Source: Deltaproteobacteria bacterium (GTDB taxonomy: Bacteria > Myxococcota_A > UBA796 > SXON01). Taken from it: a DNA stretch of 64,000 nt. Where the stretch lies: assembly GCA_947445035.1 (NCBI GenBank), contig CANFCK010000001.1, positions 176,044 through 240,043 on the forward strand, read 5' to 3'. Below the pieces are notes generated by a model. The model was not told the DNA's origin. It searched no databases and was given only the letters and a program-made list of their open reading frames with translations. Position 1 is the stretch's first letter, and each line of letters starts with the position of its first letter. The translations under genes were made by a program, and so were the position numbers. Below, in pieces: positions 1 to 9,468 of this stretch.

Positions 1-1
1 C

Positions 2-688
2 TGGCAGCTCGCGGCGGTGACCGGCCCGGATGGGTGCAACCAGGGGGGCATCTTCACGCCCGACACCCTTGACCTCGCCGCGGTCTTTGGCGCAGGTATC
101 GCCACCCAGCCGGGCGAAGATGAGGTGGATGAATGGGGCCTCCACAACGCCACCGTCGCGCTCGAGAGCAGCGACGCGGGCGAATGCAACGAGGGCCTCG
201 TCCGCGACGGCTCCAACGTGCAGGTGATCGTGCTTTCCGACGAAGGCGACCATTCCCCCGGGTGGGACGGCGGCGACCCGGCGTACTGGTCTGCCTACGT
301 GTCCCGGATGACCACCCAACTCGGCTCGGGTCGCGCGTTTGCGGTGTCTTCCGTCACCGGCGACGACCCAGATGGCTGCATGGCCACCAGCGGTGCCACC
401 GCCGGACCGGGCACCGGCTACCTCGAGGCCACCACGGCGACGCTCGGCAGCTTCGTGTCCATCTGTGGGGAATGGGCCGCGGGCCTTGGCCTCATCGCCG
501 AGGAAGCGGCGCTCCGCCGGAGCTACACCCTGGCCCTGGAAGCATTCCCCGAAAGCGTGACGGTGGCCGTGAATCGCGAAGTCCGCTCCGGCTGGGTGTA
601 CGACCCCGCGACCTGGACCGTCCGCTTCACCGAGAATCCCCCGCGAACCGGCGACACGGTGACGGTCCGGTACGAAATCGCCGAGTGA
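2..688 (+). CDS. VWA-like exported protein, 5'-truncated by the window edge
   Basis: The reading frame is open from base 2, so the gene begins upstream; the internal GTG at 17 is not a convincing start. About 228 codons are visible. The segment with VIVLSDEGDHSPGW resembles the late strand and acidic loop of von Willebrand A-like domains in myxobacterial surface lipoproteins. Cysteines at several points (GCNQGG, GECNEG, DGCMATS, ICGEW) fit an exported, disulfide-bearing protein. The last 60 residues look like a separate beta-rich domain. The N-terminus, and any signal peptide or metal-binding DxSxS motif, lie outside the window, so the VWA call is a family impression. It converges on pntB with a 4-base gap. 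Confidence 0.6.
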   Translation, partial: WQLAAVTGPDGCNQGGIFTPDTLDLAAVFGAGIATQPGEDEVDEWGLHNATVALESSDAGECNEGLVRDGSNVQVIVLSDEGDHSPGWDGGDPAYWSAYVSRMTTQLGSGRAFAVSSVTGDDPDGCMATSGATAGPGTGYLEATTATLGSFVSICGEWAAGLGLIAEEAALRRSYTLALEAFPESVTVAVNREVRSGWVYDPATWTVRFTENPPRTGDTVTVRYEIAE

Positions 689-692
689 TCAC

Positions 693-2111
693 TCAATGCC
701 CGCCGCCGCCCTTGACCGCGCTCACCAACGCCTCGACCATCTTCCGCGCGTCCCCAAACAACATCAGGGTGTTGTCCTTGTAGTAGAGCGGGTTGTCGAT
801 GCCCGCAAAGCCCGGATTGAGCGAGCGTTTGATCGCGACGACCGTCTGCGCGCGCCACACTTCGAGCACCGGCATCCCGGCCAGCGGAGACTTGGGGTTC
901 TCCAGCGCGTCGGGATTGACGATGTCGTTGGCGCCGAGCACCAGGACCACGTCGGTATCGGGCATGTCCGAGTTGATCTCGTCCATCTCGAGCACGATCG
1001 GGTAGGGCACGTTGGCCTCGGCCAAAAGCACGTTCATGTGGCCGGGAAGACGGCCAGCGACCGGGTGGATCGCGAAGCGCACGGTGATGCCCTTCTTCTG
1101 GAGCAGCTCGGTCAGCTCGCGTACGTTGTGCTGGGCCTGGGCGACAGCCATGCCGTAGCCAGGGACCATGATGACGCTGCGCGCGCCGAGCATCAGCTCC
1201 GCGACATCGGCAGGACCGGCCCGATTGACACCCTTGGCCGCAAACGCCTCGGCCCGATCGTCCGGCCCGCCGACTTCCGTGCCGAAGCCGCCGAGGATGA
1301 CGCTCACGAACGAGCGGTTCATCGCCTTGCACATGATGTAGCTGAGGATCGCCCCCGAGCTGCCGACCAGCGCGCCCACGATGATGAGCAGGTCGTTGCC
1401 GAGCAGGAAGCCCGTCGCCGACGCCGCCCAGCCCGAGTAGCTGTTGAGCATCGAGACCACGACGGGCATGTCCGCGCCGCCGATGCCCATGACCAGGAGC
1501 ACGCCGAGAACGCCGAACAGGGCCGCCCCCACGTACAGCGCGATCGCGCCCTGGCCGATCACGAACCACGCCCCGACCGCGACGGTGGCCAACGCCAGCG
1601 CCAGGTTCAGCCCGTGGCGCATCGGGAAGACCAGCGCCTTGCTCTTGATCAGCTCTTTGAGCTTGCCGAACGCCACCAATGAGCCGGTGAAGGTGAGGGA
1701 GCCGATGATGACGCCCAAGTAGCACTCGATCAGGTGTACGATCCGCGCGCCATCGAGCTCACCGTGAGGGTGAGCCAAGAAACCGGCGATGCCGACGAAC
1801 GCGGCAGCGATGCCGACGAAACTGTGGAGGATGGCGACCAGCTCGGGCATCGCGGTCATCGCGACGCGCTTGGCCAGGACGGCGCCGATGGCCCCGCCGG
1901 CGAGGAGGGAGACGGCCGCCGCGGCGAGCGATTCCGGCGACGCCTTGCCGGTGGAGAAGGCGAGGTAGATCGTGGCGACGATGGCGATCGCCATGCCGGC
2001 GATGCCGAGAGAATTGCCGCGGCGGGCGCTCGCCGGTGACGCGAGGCCGCCGAGCGACAGGACAAAGCAGATCGCGCTGACGAGGTACGCGAGCAGATAG
2101 AGGTGCTCCAT
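693..2111 (-). CDS. pntB: NAD(P) transhydrogenase subunit beta
   Basis: Inner-membrane proton-translocating transhydrogenase that transfers hydride between NADH and NADP+ using the proton gradient. It has 472 residues, the usual PntB length. Residues 1 to about 270 are a run of hydrophobic helices (domain II); from about 295 the soluble NADP-binding domain III starts, with [16 protein letters not shown] as the dinucleotide-binding signature. The C-terminus ([19 protein letters not shown]) is typical. It is the last gene of a three-gene operon, and its ATG lies directly after the pntA2 TAG with no spacer. Expected role: cytoplasmic NADPH supply. Confidence 0.96.
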   Translation of the reverse strand: MEHLYLLAYLVSAICFVLSLGGLASPASARRGNSLGIAGMAIAIVATIYLAFSTGKASPESLAAAAVSLLAGGAIGAVLAKRVAMTAMPELVAILHSFVGIAAAFVGIAGFLAHPHGELDGARIVHLIECYLGVIIGSLTFTGSLVAFGKLKELIKSKALVFPMRHGLNLALALATVAVGAWFVIGQGAIALYVGAALFGVLGVLLVMGIGGADMPVVVSMLNSYSGWAASATGFLLGNDLLIIVGALVGSSGAILSYIMCKAMNRSFVSVILGGFGTEVGGPDDRAEAFAAKGVNRAGPADVAELMLGARSVIMVPGYGMAVAQAQHNVRELTELLQKKGITVRFAIHPVAGRLPGHMNVLLAEANVPYPIVLEMDEINSDMPDTDVVLVLGANDIVNPDALENPKSPLAGMPVLEVWRAQTVVAIKRSLNPGFAGIDNPLYYKDNTLMLFGDARKMVEALVSAVKGGGGH

Positions 2112-2390
2112 CTACCGCTTCCGGAACATGGCGAGCATGCGTTGGGTGACCAGGAAGCCGCCGGCGACGTTGATCGAGGCGACGAAGATCGCGATGCAGC
2201 CGAGGATGGTCTGCACCGAGGTCAGCTCCGGTGACAGCGACACCATGGCCCCGACGACGATGATCCCGGAGATGGCGTTGGTGACGCTCATCAGCGGGGT
2301 GTGCAAGGCCGGGGTGACCTTCCAAACGACCTGGTAGCCGACGAAACACGCCAGCACGAAGACGGTCAGGTGTTGAATGAACGCTTCCAT
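2112..2390 (-). CDS. pntA2: NAD(P) transhydrogenase alpha subunit, membrane part
   Basis: A 92-residue, almost wholly hydrophobic protein with three predicted membrane helices. It corresponds to the C-terminal membrane segment of E. coli PntA, here a separate gene (the split PntAA/PntAB arrangement known from Rhodospirillum and many other bacteria). [20 protein letters not shown] and the following [17 protein letters not shown] stretch are diagnostic. Its ATG overlaps the stop of the upstream subunit (TGATG), so translation is probably coupled, which fits the equal stoichiometry the complex needs. Confidence 0.95.
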   Translation of the reverse strand: MEAFIQHLTVFVLACFVGYQVVWKVTPALHTPLMSVTNAISGIIVVGAMVSLSPELTSVQTILGCIAIFVASINVAGGFLVTQRMLAMFRKR

Positions 2391-3523
2391 CAGACCGCTC
2401 CGGGTTTCATTGCGTCCACGCGGGCCTCGCCCTGGTGCATCAGCACCACGGGTCCGGTGATCTCATCGGCCAAGTCGAGCTTGAAGCCCTCTTTGCCATG
2501 CATGTGGGTCAACAGATTCAGCACGGTGCGCGCGTACAACCGACTCGCGTCGAACGGCATGCGCGCGGCGAGGTTGGTGTAGCCAAGCACCCAGACCCCG
2601 TTGACCTGGATTGCGGCGCCACGCTCGGTCAGTTCACAGTTGCCGCCACCTTCCACCGCGAGGTCGACGACGACGCTGCCGGGGCGCATGGCCTTCACGG
2701 TGTCGGCGTCGAGGAGCTTCGGGGCGGTCTTCCCACCGACGAGCGCGGTGGTGATGATGATGTCGCTGCCCACGCCGTGCTCGTGGAGCAGCTTGCGAAT
2801 CTTCAGCAGCTGGTCGTCGCTGGCGGCGCGGGCATAGCCGCCTTTGTCTTCCGCGCCGGCCTCCAACTCCAGTTGCAGGAACTCGCCGCCGACACTCTTG
2901 ACCTGGTCGCGCACCGCGGGCCGGGTGTCGAAGGCCTTCACGACCGCACCGAGACGTTTGGCGGTTGCGATGGCCGACAGCCCCGCAACGCCCGCGCCAA
3001 CGACCAGAACCTGCGCCGGAGGAATACGCCCGGCGGCGGTCATCAACATCGGCAGGTACCGCGGGAAAAGGTTCGCCGCTTCGAGCACGGCGCGGTAGCC
3101 GGCGATGTTCGCCATGGCCGAAAGCGCGTCCATCGACTGGGCCCGCGAGATGCGCGGCACCGCCTCCATCGCCAGCACGGTCGCTTTCTTTGCCGCGAGC
3201 AGATCGTTGAGTTCGGGCTCGTCACCCGGGTACACAAAGCTGCACAGCATGGCCCCAGAGGCCAGCCGATTGACCTCATGCCCGCCCGCCCGCGCGATGG
3301 GACGCTGCACCTTGAGCACCAGCTCCGCCGCCCACGCGTGTTGGCCCTCGACCAGGTGGGCCCCGGCGGCGGTGTAGTCCGCGTCGGGGATGGAGCTGGA
3401 AAGTCCAGCTTCACGCTCCACGAGTAGCTCGTGGCCCTTGTCGATCAGCTTCTTTACCGTCTCGGGAGTGGCGGCGACACGTCGTTCGTCGCCCCGAGTC
3501 TCCCGCACAACACCAATCCGCAT
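2390..3523 (-). CDS. pntA1: NAD(P) transhydrogenase alpha subunit, NAD-binding part
   Basis: Soluble domain I of transhydrogenase, which binds NAD(H). The start is set at the ATG giving [17 protein letters not shown], the conserved N-terminus of the alanine dehydrogenase/PntA family; an upstream in-frame start would add only seven residues. The length is then 377. A Rossmann motif [11 protein letters not shown] sits near residue 172, followed by the family sequence with [11 protein letters not shown]. It is the first gene of pntA1-pntA2-pntB. The lipoprotein at 3588 is transcribed away from it, so the 64-base gap holds both promoters. Confidence 0.95.
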   Translation of the reverse strand: MRIGVVRETRGDERRVAATPETVKKLIDKGHELLVEREAGLSSSIPDADYTAAGAHLVEGQHAWAAELVLKVQRPIARAGGHEVNRLASGAMLCSFVYPGDEPELNDLLAAKKATVLAMEAVPRISRAQSMDALSAMANIAGYRAVLEAANLFPRYLPMLMTAAGRIPPAQVLVVGAGVAGLSAIATAKRLGAVVKAFDTRPAVRDQVKSVGGEFLQLELEAGAEDKGGYARAASDDQLLKIRKLLHEHGVGSDIIITTALVGGKTAPKLLDADTVKAMRPGSVVVDLAVEGGGNCELTERGAAIQVNGVWVLGYTNLAARMPFDASRLYARTVLNLLTHMHGKEGFKLDLADEITGPVVLMHQGEARVDAMKPGAV

Positions 3524-3542
3524 CGTCCACTCCGGCGGGCGC

Positions 3543-3570
3543 ATCTTTCCACTTCGCGGGCGGTTGTCAA
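3543..3570 (-). promoter_or_regulatory. Candidate promoter of pntA1A2B
   Basis: Read on the minus strand, the gap between pntA1 and the divergent lipoprotein has TTGACA (plus positions 3565-3570), then after 16 bases AAAGAT (3543-3548), a weak -10. Transcription would begin about 13 bases before the pntA1 ATG. The -35 is a perfect match and the -10 matches 3 of 6, so this is a suggestion only. Confidence 0.35.
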
Positions 3571-3587
3571 TGCCTGTACGTTAAGCG

Positions 3588-3974
3588 ATGGCCATGCTCT
3601 TGTTCGTATTGCTCGCCTGCGACGGCGGCGCCACCGACTCCGCCGACTCCGACGACACCCCCGCCGGCTGCATTCGCGGTCCCGAAATCGACATCACCGC
3701 CCCCGCTTCCAGCGCGGTGCTCGCCGTCAACGAGCCGATCACGCTCACGATGGAAGTCGCCTCCGAGGTCGATGCAGTGGGGGACCTGCGCCTGTTGTGG
3801 AACGTGTTCCTCGATGGCGCCAGCGACGACGAAAACCTCGGCACCAACACCGTGGAATCGTGGACGCCGACCGAAATCGGGCGGTGGACCATCCGCGCCC
3901 AAGTCGAAGATTCGTGCACCGACGAACTGGAGATGGACCCTGTGCAGGACTCGGTTCGGGTCGAAATCCAGTGA
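3588..3974 (+). CDS. Small lipoprotein, function unknown
   Basis: 128 residues. MAMLLFVLLAC is a short signal peptide ending in a lipobox with Cys11 as the lipidation site. It is followed by an acidic, Ser/Asp-rich spacer (DSADSDDTPAG) and a beta-rich domain of about 90 residues resembling a single Ig-like or cadherin-like fold (LAVNEPITLTMEV, GRWTIRAQVEDSC). There are two Cys besides the lipidated one (GCIRG, EDSCTDE). Likely surface- or periplasm-facing. No catalytic motif is visible. The next lipoprotein starts 45 bases downstream on the same strand and may be co-transcribed. Confidence 0.7.
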   Translation: MAMLLFVLLACDGGATDSADSDDTPAGCIRGPEIDITAPASSAVLAVNEPITLTMEVASEVDAVGDLRLLWNVFLDGASDDENLGTNTVESWTPTEIGRWTIRAQVEDSCTDELEMDPVQDSVRVEIQ

Positions 3975-4018
3975 CCGAGCTGGGCGCAAGCGAACGGACT
4001 GCCCGGTGCAAGCGTCGT

Positions 4019-5269
4019 ATGCGCAACGATCGTTCGGTGCGCTTCGGGGCCGGTGTCGTCGTGCTGACTGGGCTTTTGGCGCTTGGGGCGGCCGGCTGTT
4101 CGAAGAACCGGTGCGAGGCTGGCTCGCACGTCGACAGCGAAGGGCTCTGCGTGCCCGACCCGGTCGTGGACAGCGGCGACACCGGGCTCGACACCGACAC
4201 CGGCGACACCGACACCGGCGACACTGGTGACACGGGCGAGACCGGGGACAGCGGTGACTCTGCGGACACCGGCGATACCGGAGACACCGCCGGGCCGGCG
4301 GCGGAGCCGGTCTCCTTCGACGTCAGCGCCTGGGTGCCGAGCGCGGCTGCCTGGTACGGCTTGTCGGTGGCGCCGGATGGCTCGGTCTGGGCCACCAGTA
4401 CTGTCGGGCTGCTCCACTTGGACCCGGCTACCGGCACCAGCCGGCTCTATGGCACCGCCGATGGGCTCTTGACCACGTCGCCGCGGGCGGTCCTTGCCGC
4501 CCGCGACGGCACGATCTGGGTGGGCGAGGTCGGCACCGTCGATCAGCAGGGTGAACACTTCTCGGTCGGCGCTGACGGCACGCTCACGCTTTTAGCCCTC
4601 ATCGACTACGACGTGGGCACCGAGCAGACCGCCGGCTACCGCATCCGCCAGCAGCCCTTCGGCGTCGGCGTCGGCGACATCTGGATGGGCATGAACGAGG
4701 GCGCCTGCCTCTGGGACACCGACCTCGGCGTTTTCGCCGAGCACGCCCACCCCCGGCACCCACACGGCGCCACACGGGGACTGGCCTTCACCCCCGAGGG
4801 CGACGTCTGGTCGGGCGACGAGTACCAGTTGGGCCGCTGGCGCTATTCCAACGACGGCAGCCTCAGCTCCAGCGCCGACCTCTTCGAGTATTGGGTGCCC
4901 TGGCCGGTCGAGTTGGACGCGCCCGTGGGCATCGTCGATGTCGACGCCGCCGATGGCCACATCTGGCTGGCATCGTCCCTCTACGGCCTTGCGCGCGTGG
5001 ACGTCAGCGACATCGCCGGCGCCAGCGTCACCACTCTCTACGACACGCTCGGCTCCGCCCTCGCGGTGCGCGCCCTCGACGACGACGCCGTGTTCATCGG
5101 CACTGCAGAGGGGCTGTATACTCTTGATGTCGCGACCGATGTGATGACGGCGCACGGCGCCCACCCTGAGCTCGCCGGCCCTGTGCAGCAGCTGGCCGCC
5201 GACGGTGCCGGGTCGATGTGGCTCACGCGGCCGGGGACGTTGGTGCGGCTGGATGGGGTGCCTCGGTGA
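4019..5269 (+). CDS. Lipoprotein with DTG linker and beta-propeller
   Basis: The ATG at 4019 gives MRNDRSVRFG then a hydrophobic core ending LGAAGC, so Cys27 is the lipidation site; the frame is open further upstream but that part has no signal. The mature N-terminus has CEAGSHVDSEGLCVPD, a small disulfide motif. Residues about 48-93 are a Asp-Thr-Gly-Ser linker. The remaining 320 residues contain repeated WVGEVG, IWMGMN and HIWLASS motifs of the kind found in two-component-regulator-type propellers (seven-bladed, YVTN/LpqB-like). Probably an outer-membrane-anchored binding or sensor protein. No enzyme motif was seen. 416 residues. Confidence 0.75.
   Translation: MRNDRSVRFGAGVVVLTGLLALGAAGCSKNRCEAGSHVDSEGLCVPDPVVDSGDTGLDTDTGDTDTGDTGDTGETGDSGDSADTGDTGDTAGPAAEPVSFDVSAWVPSAAAWYGLSVAPDGSVWATSTVGLLHLDPATGTSRLYGTADGLLTTSPRAVLAARDGTIWVGEVGTVDQQGEHFSVGADGTLTLLALIDYDVGTEQTAGYRIRQQPFGVGVGDIWMGMNEGACLWDTDLGVFAEHAHPRHPHGATRGLAFTPEGDVWSGDEYQLGRWRYSNDGSLSSSADLFEYWVPWPVELDAPVGIVDVDAADGHIWLASSLYGLARVDVSDIAGASVTTLYDTLGSALAVRALDDDAVFIGTAEGLYTLDVATDVMTAHGAHPELAGPVQQLAADGAGSMWLTRPGTLVRLDGVPR
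4159..4296 (+). repeat. Low-complexity Asp-Thr-Gly coding repeat
   Basis: Tandem GACACCGGC-like units encode the flexible linker after the lipoprotein N-terminus. The units are imperfect and remain in frame, as expected for a protein spacer and not for a mobile or CRISPR repeat. Confidence 0.7.
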
Positions 5270-5393
5270 CGACGCTCCCGTCGATGAGGAGCAGGACCGC
5301 CTCGCGGACCTCCGGGTGCAGGTCGGCGAGGGCGGCCTCGCGGTCGGGGGCGGCGAGCACTTGCCGAGGTTCCTCGTAGGGGGAGATGGGGGC

Positions 5394-5876
5394 TCACTTC
5401 CCCCGCCGCCGCAAAACCGCCACCCCGATCCCCAAGCATGCGCCGATCGCGGTACCCATCCCCACCCGCCGAAAAAACTCCGCCTCGGCCCGCTTTCGCC
5501 GTAGGTTCTCCGCTTCGATGAGCATCTGCCCGAGCCCGGTGCTCCACGCGCCCGTGGCGAACGCGGCCTCCCCGGCGGTGCGAATCCGCTCGTCGTCGCC
5601 CTCGACCAGGCCCAGGCGCGTTCCGGTGTAGGCCGCGACGTTCTTGTTGATCGGATTCACGAGGATGGCCAGACCCTGGCCGACCGTTGTCTGATTCGTC
5701 ACCGCCTCGGTCATCGAGCCGCGCGTGACCAGCACGTCGTCCACGGTGATGTGAACGTCGAAGGACAGCACGATCGCCTGGGCGCTGAGGACTTCGCGTT
5801 CGGGCTGGGTCAGCGCCGCGTCGGGGTCATCGAGGAGGAACTGGCCGGCGAGGGCGGTGGCGAAGAGGAGCAGCAT
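5394..5876 (-). CDS. TPM-domain-like (YgcG type) exported protein
   Basis: 160 residues from the ATG giving MLLLFATALAGQFLL, a signal peptide or N-terminal anchor. The frame extends further upstream, but that part overlaps the preceding gene and reads as shadow. Residues about 20-125 resemble the TPM phosphatase/YgcG fold: an N-terminal LTQPEREVL segment, then GQGLAILVNPINKNVAAYTG and a central DDERIRTAGEAAF helix. A charged coiled segment (LIEAENLRRKRAEAEF) and a C-terminal membrane helix (GTAIGACLGIGVAVL) follow. TPM proteins are linked to photosystem repair and membrane protein quality control in other bacteria; no substrate can be assigned here. It starts 10 bases after the MopE-like gene. 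Confidence 0.5.
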   Translation of the reverse strand: MLLLFATALAGQFLLDDPDAALTQPEREVLSAQAIVLSFDVHITVDDVLVTRGSMTEAVTNQTTVGQGLAILVNPINKNVAAYTGTRLGLVEGDDERIRTAGEAAFATGAWSTGLGQMLIEAENLRRKRAEAEFFRRVGMGTAIGACLGIGVAVLRRRGK

Positions 5877-5886
5877 GGGAAGGCCT

Positions 5887-7944
5887 CTACTCCACACAAG
5901 TCCCCATCGCATCGCACACCACCCTGGACTCGTCCCCCCCAGACCAGCTCGCCGCCCCGGCAATGTCGTCGGGATCGTTGTCCGCGTCGCCTGTCCAGTC
6001 GCAGCCGTCGGAGGTGATCGTCGCAGTTGCGGTCGGGGCGGCCCAGTAGACGCCACCCCCCGAGTCGCTGCTGTTCCCATAGATGCCGTGGTCGCCGCCG
6101 TCGGTGCTGGTGCACAGCAGGCTGCCGCCGTCAAGGTAGATGCCCCCCCCCAAGAGCAAGGTGACATCTGCGCCGGAAGTGTTGGACCCGAGGTAGAGGG
6201 CGCTATTTCCGCTCACGACCGAGTCGGTCATCAACAGGTCGCCTCCGACATGGAGGCCCCCGCCAGCCGCCTGGCGGGCGCAGTCGGTCCAGTTGCAGTC
6301 CAAAGCCGCTTCGCTGGCGTTCCCCGACAGCGCCGACCCGACCAGGGTGACGTCGCCATCCACCCAGGCCCCGGCGGCGCCATGGTTGCTGCTGCCGCCG
6401 CCGTCGCTGTAGCCGTACAGCAGGTTGTCGTGGATGGCGCTGCCGTCCATCGCCAGCCCTCCGCCCACTCGAACCGTGGCCCCAAGCTGCTCGTTTAGCG
6501 TGGCGAAGGAGCCCCAGGACTCGCACGACAGGCTGTTTTCGGAGACGCTGCTGTCCACCATCACCAGATTCCCGGTGACCACCACCACCGACATCGTCGC
6601 GCTCGTCGACGTGGTGTTCGTCGCCGCGACCTCGTTGTCGTAGATGCGGCTGCCGGTCATGCTCAGCGTGCCATCGATGTCGAGGATGGTCGAGTACGCC
6701 GAGGTCCCGCTACTGGCCGTGACGACGCTGTCCACCAGGGCCACGTCGCCCACGCCGTAGATCGCGGCGCCCCCTACGGAGCCCGAGAGCCCCCCCGAAA
6801 GCGTGAGCCCCTCAATCGACAACGACCCCGCATACACGATGCCCGCAGCGCCTTCCGCGTCGAGGGTGACGCTGTCCGCGCCGTCCACGCCCACCAGCGA
6901 AACCACCGCCGTCGTGGAACGGACCTGCACATAGTGAGTGCCGGCGCAGAACCAGACGGTCGTGTCCTCCACGACTTCCAACGTCGCCGGCATGCCCGCG
7001 CTGCCGCTGATGTCGGCGGTGACCTCACGGAGTCCGCAACTGTCGTCCAGCCACACCTCGCCGCCAGCGGGACAGGCGACGCTATCGCAGTCGAGACCGT
7101 CTGGATTGTAGGCGGCAGCGGTGTCGTCGCAGTCGCAGGCGTCCGCCGCGAGGCCAGCAGGAGGCACGCCAGGGCAGGCCATTCCCACCAAGCTCGCGGC
7201 GTCGCCGAAGCCATCGAGATCGTCGTCGCGGTACCAGGCGACGGCGTCGATGCTGCCGCCTTCCATGATGCTGCCGTCGCAGTCGTGGTCGAGGCCGTCG
7301 CAGCGTTCAGGCGCCGCGGGGTAGGTCTCGGCGTCGGCGTCGTCACAGTCGGTGTTGTCGAGCACCCAGGCGCCGCCGTCGCAAGCGGAGTGGCTCACGC
7401 CACTGGCGCCGTAGCCGTCGCCATCGAGGTCGGGGTGGTAGGTCTGCCCGTCGACACCTTCTTCGTCGATCTCGCCGTCGCAGTCCTGGTCGGCGCCGTC
7501 GCAAAGCTCGTCGGCGTCGGGGTGGACGGTGGCATCGCCGTCCTCGCAATCGTCGTCGACGGGAGCGTAGCCGACAGGCTGGAGGCAGGCTTCCACCGGG
7601 TCGGTGGAGACGCCGTGCCCGTCGCCGTCGGCATCCCCGTACCAGGTCAAAAGCGCGAGAGTGGCGTCCTCGTCCGCCGTGCCGTCGCAGTCGTCGTCGA
7701 CACCGCCGCAGGACTCGACCGCGCCCGGGAAGATGGTCGCGTCCTCGTCGTTACAGTCCCCGATCTCGGAGGAGAAACCCAGGGATAGATCGCATGCGTA
7801 ACGAGCACGGTCTTCGCGTCCGAAGCCGTCGCCATCGGCATCGCGGAAGACCTGTCCAGGCGCAGAGCCGTCGTCGCAGACCACGGCGCCTGGGGTGTCC
7901 GCGCAGCCGGCGGCGAGGGTCAGCAGGAGGAACGCGCGGCTCAC
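5887..7944 (-). CDS. MopE-repeat lipoprotein with right-handed beta-helix
   Basis: 685 residues, GTG start, lipobox LTLAAGC with Cys14. Residues about 25-300 hold at least five copies of the MopE-type putative metal-binding motif (DCNDEDATIFPGA then C-DGxDDDCDG, alternating with DxDGDGxG calcium-loop-like strands). Residues about 310-650 are Ser/Gly-rich with regularly spaced short strands (SLSIEGLTLSG, DLLMTDSVVSGNS, DVTLVGSALSGN), the pattern of a right-handed parallel beta-helix of the polymorphic outer membrane/pectate-lyase type. Expected to be a large calcium- or copper-binding surface protein. The same architecture is common in myxobacterial genomes. No enzymatic residues can be assigned. 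Confidence 0.85.
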   Translation of the reverse strand: MSRAFLLLTLAAGCADTPGAVVCDDGSAPGQVFRDADGDGFGREDRARYACDLSLGFSSEIGDCNDEDATIFPGAVESCGGVDDDCDGTADEDATLALLTWYGDADGDGHGVSTDPVEACLQPVGYAPVDDDCEDGDATVHPDADELCDGADQDCDGEIDEEGVDGQTYHPDLDGDGYGASGVSHSACDGGAWVLDNTDCDDADAETYPAAPERCDGLDHDCDGSIMEGGSIDAVAWYRDDDLDGFGDAASLVGMACPGVPPAGLAADACDCDDTAAAYNPDGLDCDSVACPAGGEVWLDDSCGLREVTADISGSAGMPATLEVVEDTTVWFCAGTHYVQVRSTTAVVSLVGVDGADSVTLDAEGAAGIVYAGSLSIEGLTLSGGLSGSVGGAAIYGVGDVALVDSVVTASSGTSAYSTILDIDGTLSMTGSRIYDNEVAATNTTSTSATMSVVVVTGNLVMVDSSVSENSLSCESWGSFATLNEQLGATVRVGGGLAMDGSAIHDNLLYGYSDGGGSSNHGAAGAWVDGDVTLVGSALSGNASEAALDCNWTDCARQAAGGGLHVGGDLLMTDSVVSGNSALYLGSNTSGADVTLLLGGGIYLDGGSLLCTSTDGGDHGIYGNSSDSGGGVYWAAPTATATITSDGCDWTGDADNDPDDIAGAASWSGGDESRVVCDAMGTCVE

Positions 7945-8061
7945 GGCGGTAGCCTACCATGGGGGCATCGAGGATCGTTGCGCCTGCAACCCCGCGCCGG
8001 AGCACCGCCGCTCGCTGGCGCCCACGACTCGGGATATCGGCCGTCCCTCGCCAGGAACACC

Positions 8062-9468
8062 ATGCGTCGCGTCTACGACAACCTGCTCGATGCGGTCGGC
8101 AAAACGCCGTCGGTGCTGCTCAACCGGGTCAGCGCCGGGATGCCGGGCTCGCTTTATGCCAAGATCGAGGCGATGAACCCGGGCGGATCGGTCGGCGACC
8201 GCATTGCAGTTCGGATGGTCGATGAGCTGGAAACGAGCGGCCGGCTCAAGCCGGGCGGCACGATCGTGGAGGCCACCTCGGGCAACACTGGCGGCGGGCT
8301 GGCGATGATCGCGGCGGTGCGCGGCTACAAGGCAGTCTTCGTCCTGCCCGAGAAGCCGTCGGACGAAAATCGAGCGGTGCTCCGTGCGTTCGGCGCCAAG
8401 GTGATCATCACCGCCGCCGATGTTTCGGCGGACGACCCGAAAAGCTGCTTTTCGGTGGCGAAGCGGGTGGTCGAGGAAACGCCGGGGGCGGTGTACGTGG
8501 ACCAATACAACAACCCTCAAAACGCCGAGGGACACTATCGAAGCACCGGCCCCGAGCTGTGGGAGCAGTTCGCAGGAAAACTCGATGTTTTGGTGTGTGG
8601 CCTCGGCACGGGCGGCACGATCTCCGGCACAGGACGCTTCCTCAAGGAAAAGAACCCCAAGATAAAGGTGGTGGGCGTAGATCCGGTGGGCTCGTTGTAT
8701 TACGACTATTTCCACACCGGCCAACTCACCAAACCCTACGCCTACAAGGTCGAGGGCATCGGTGAAGACTTCCTTCCGGCGAGCATGGACTTCTCTTGCG
8801 TGGACGACGTGGTGCGCGTCAACGACAAAGAAAGCTTCACCGCCACCCGGCGCCTGGCCCGGGAAGAGGGCATCTTTGCCGGCTCTTCCAGCGGCGCCGC
8901 GGTGGCCGGCGCGATCAAGTGGATGCGCCAGAACGCGACCAAGACCACGCGGGCGGTGGTGATTCTCCCCGACGGCGGCGCGCGCTACCTCTCACGCGTC
9001 TACAACGACAACTGGATGCGCGAGAACGGCTTTTTGGAGCCGGAGCTCAGCCTTGGCCAGGTGCGCGACCTCATCGAGAACAAGGGCGCCCAACGTGACC
9101 TCATCGCCGCCGGCCCCCAACAGAAGGTGGTCGAGGTGATCGGGATGATGAAGCTGCACGGCGTGTCGCAGGTGCCTGTCGTCGACGAAGGCAAGGTCGT
9201 GGGCGTGCTTCATGAGTCGCGACTCTTGGAGCGTGCGCTCGACACCGCCGGCAGCAAACGCGGCAGCGGCGACGTGCGCGAGCTGGCCGAGGCGAACTTC
9301 TGCACCGTCGACGCCGAGACCGACGTCGGCGTGCTCACCGAGCTGTTCAAGCGCGCCAAGGTCGCCTTCCTCATTGACGACAAAGGCCGCCCCCTCGACA
9401 TCATCACCCGCATCGATCTCATCGACTACATCAGCACCGTCACCACCGCCGCCCGGGAGCGCTCTTGA
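8062..9468 (+). CDS. Cystathionine beta-synthase homologue lacking the PLP lysine
   Basis: 468 residues: fold-type II PLP domain (1 to about 330) and a C-terminal pair of CBS domains (about 345-465), the layout of yeast and human cystathionine beta-synthase. The start at 8062 has AGGA six bases upstream. The substrate loop TSGNTGGG and the phosphate-binding loop GLGTGGTISGTG are intact. However, the lysine that forms the Schiff base in the family motif GGSVKDRI is Gly45 here (GGSVGDRI, codon GGC at 8194-8196). AAG or AAA to GGC needs at least two changes, so a simple read error is unlikely. The family would condense serine and homocysteine; this protein may be inactive, altered, or regulatory. 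It overlaps the cystathionine lyase gene by TTGA. No gene symbol is given because activity is in doubt. Confidence 0.88.
   Translation: MRRVYDNLLDAVGKTPSVLLNRVSAGMPGSLYAKIEAMNPGGSVGDRIAVRMVDELETSGRLKPGGTIVEATSGNTGGGLAMIAAVRGYKAVFVLPEKPSDENRAVLRAFGAKVIITAADVSADDPKSCFSVAKRVVEETPGAVYVDQYNNPQNAEGHYRSTGPELWEQFAGKLDVLVCGLGTGGTISGTGRFLKEKNPKIKVVGVDPVGSLYYDYFHTGQLTKPYAYKVEGIGEDFLPASMDFSCVDDVVRVNDKESFTATRRLAREEGIFAGSSSGAAVAGAIKWMRQNATKTTRAVVILPDGGARYLSRVYNDNWMRENGFLEPELSLGQVRDLIENKGAQRDLIAAGPQQKVVEVIGMMKLHGVSQVPVVDEGKVVGVLHESRLLERALDTAGSKRGSGDVRELAEANFCTVDAETDVGVLTELFKRAKVAFLIDDKGRPLDIITRIDLIDYISTVTTAARERS

Noticed and set aside
4159..4296. GACACCGGC repeats considered as a CRISPR or mobile repeat
   Set aside because: Units are short, imperfect, without spacers, and lie in frame inside a lipoprotein linker.
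7121..7788. Plus-strand frames within the MopE-like gene
   Set aside because: Val/Ala/Gly-rich complement of the Asp-rich sense repeats; no signal or domain.
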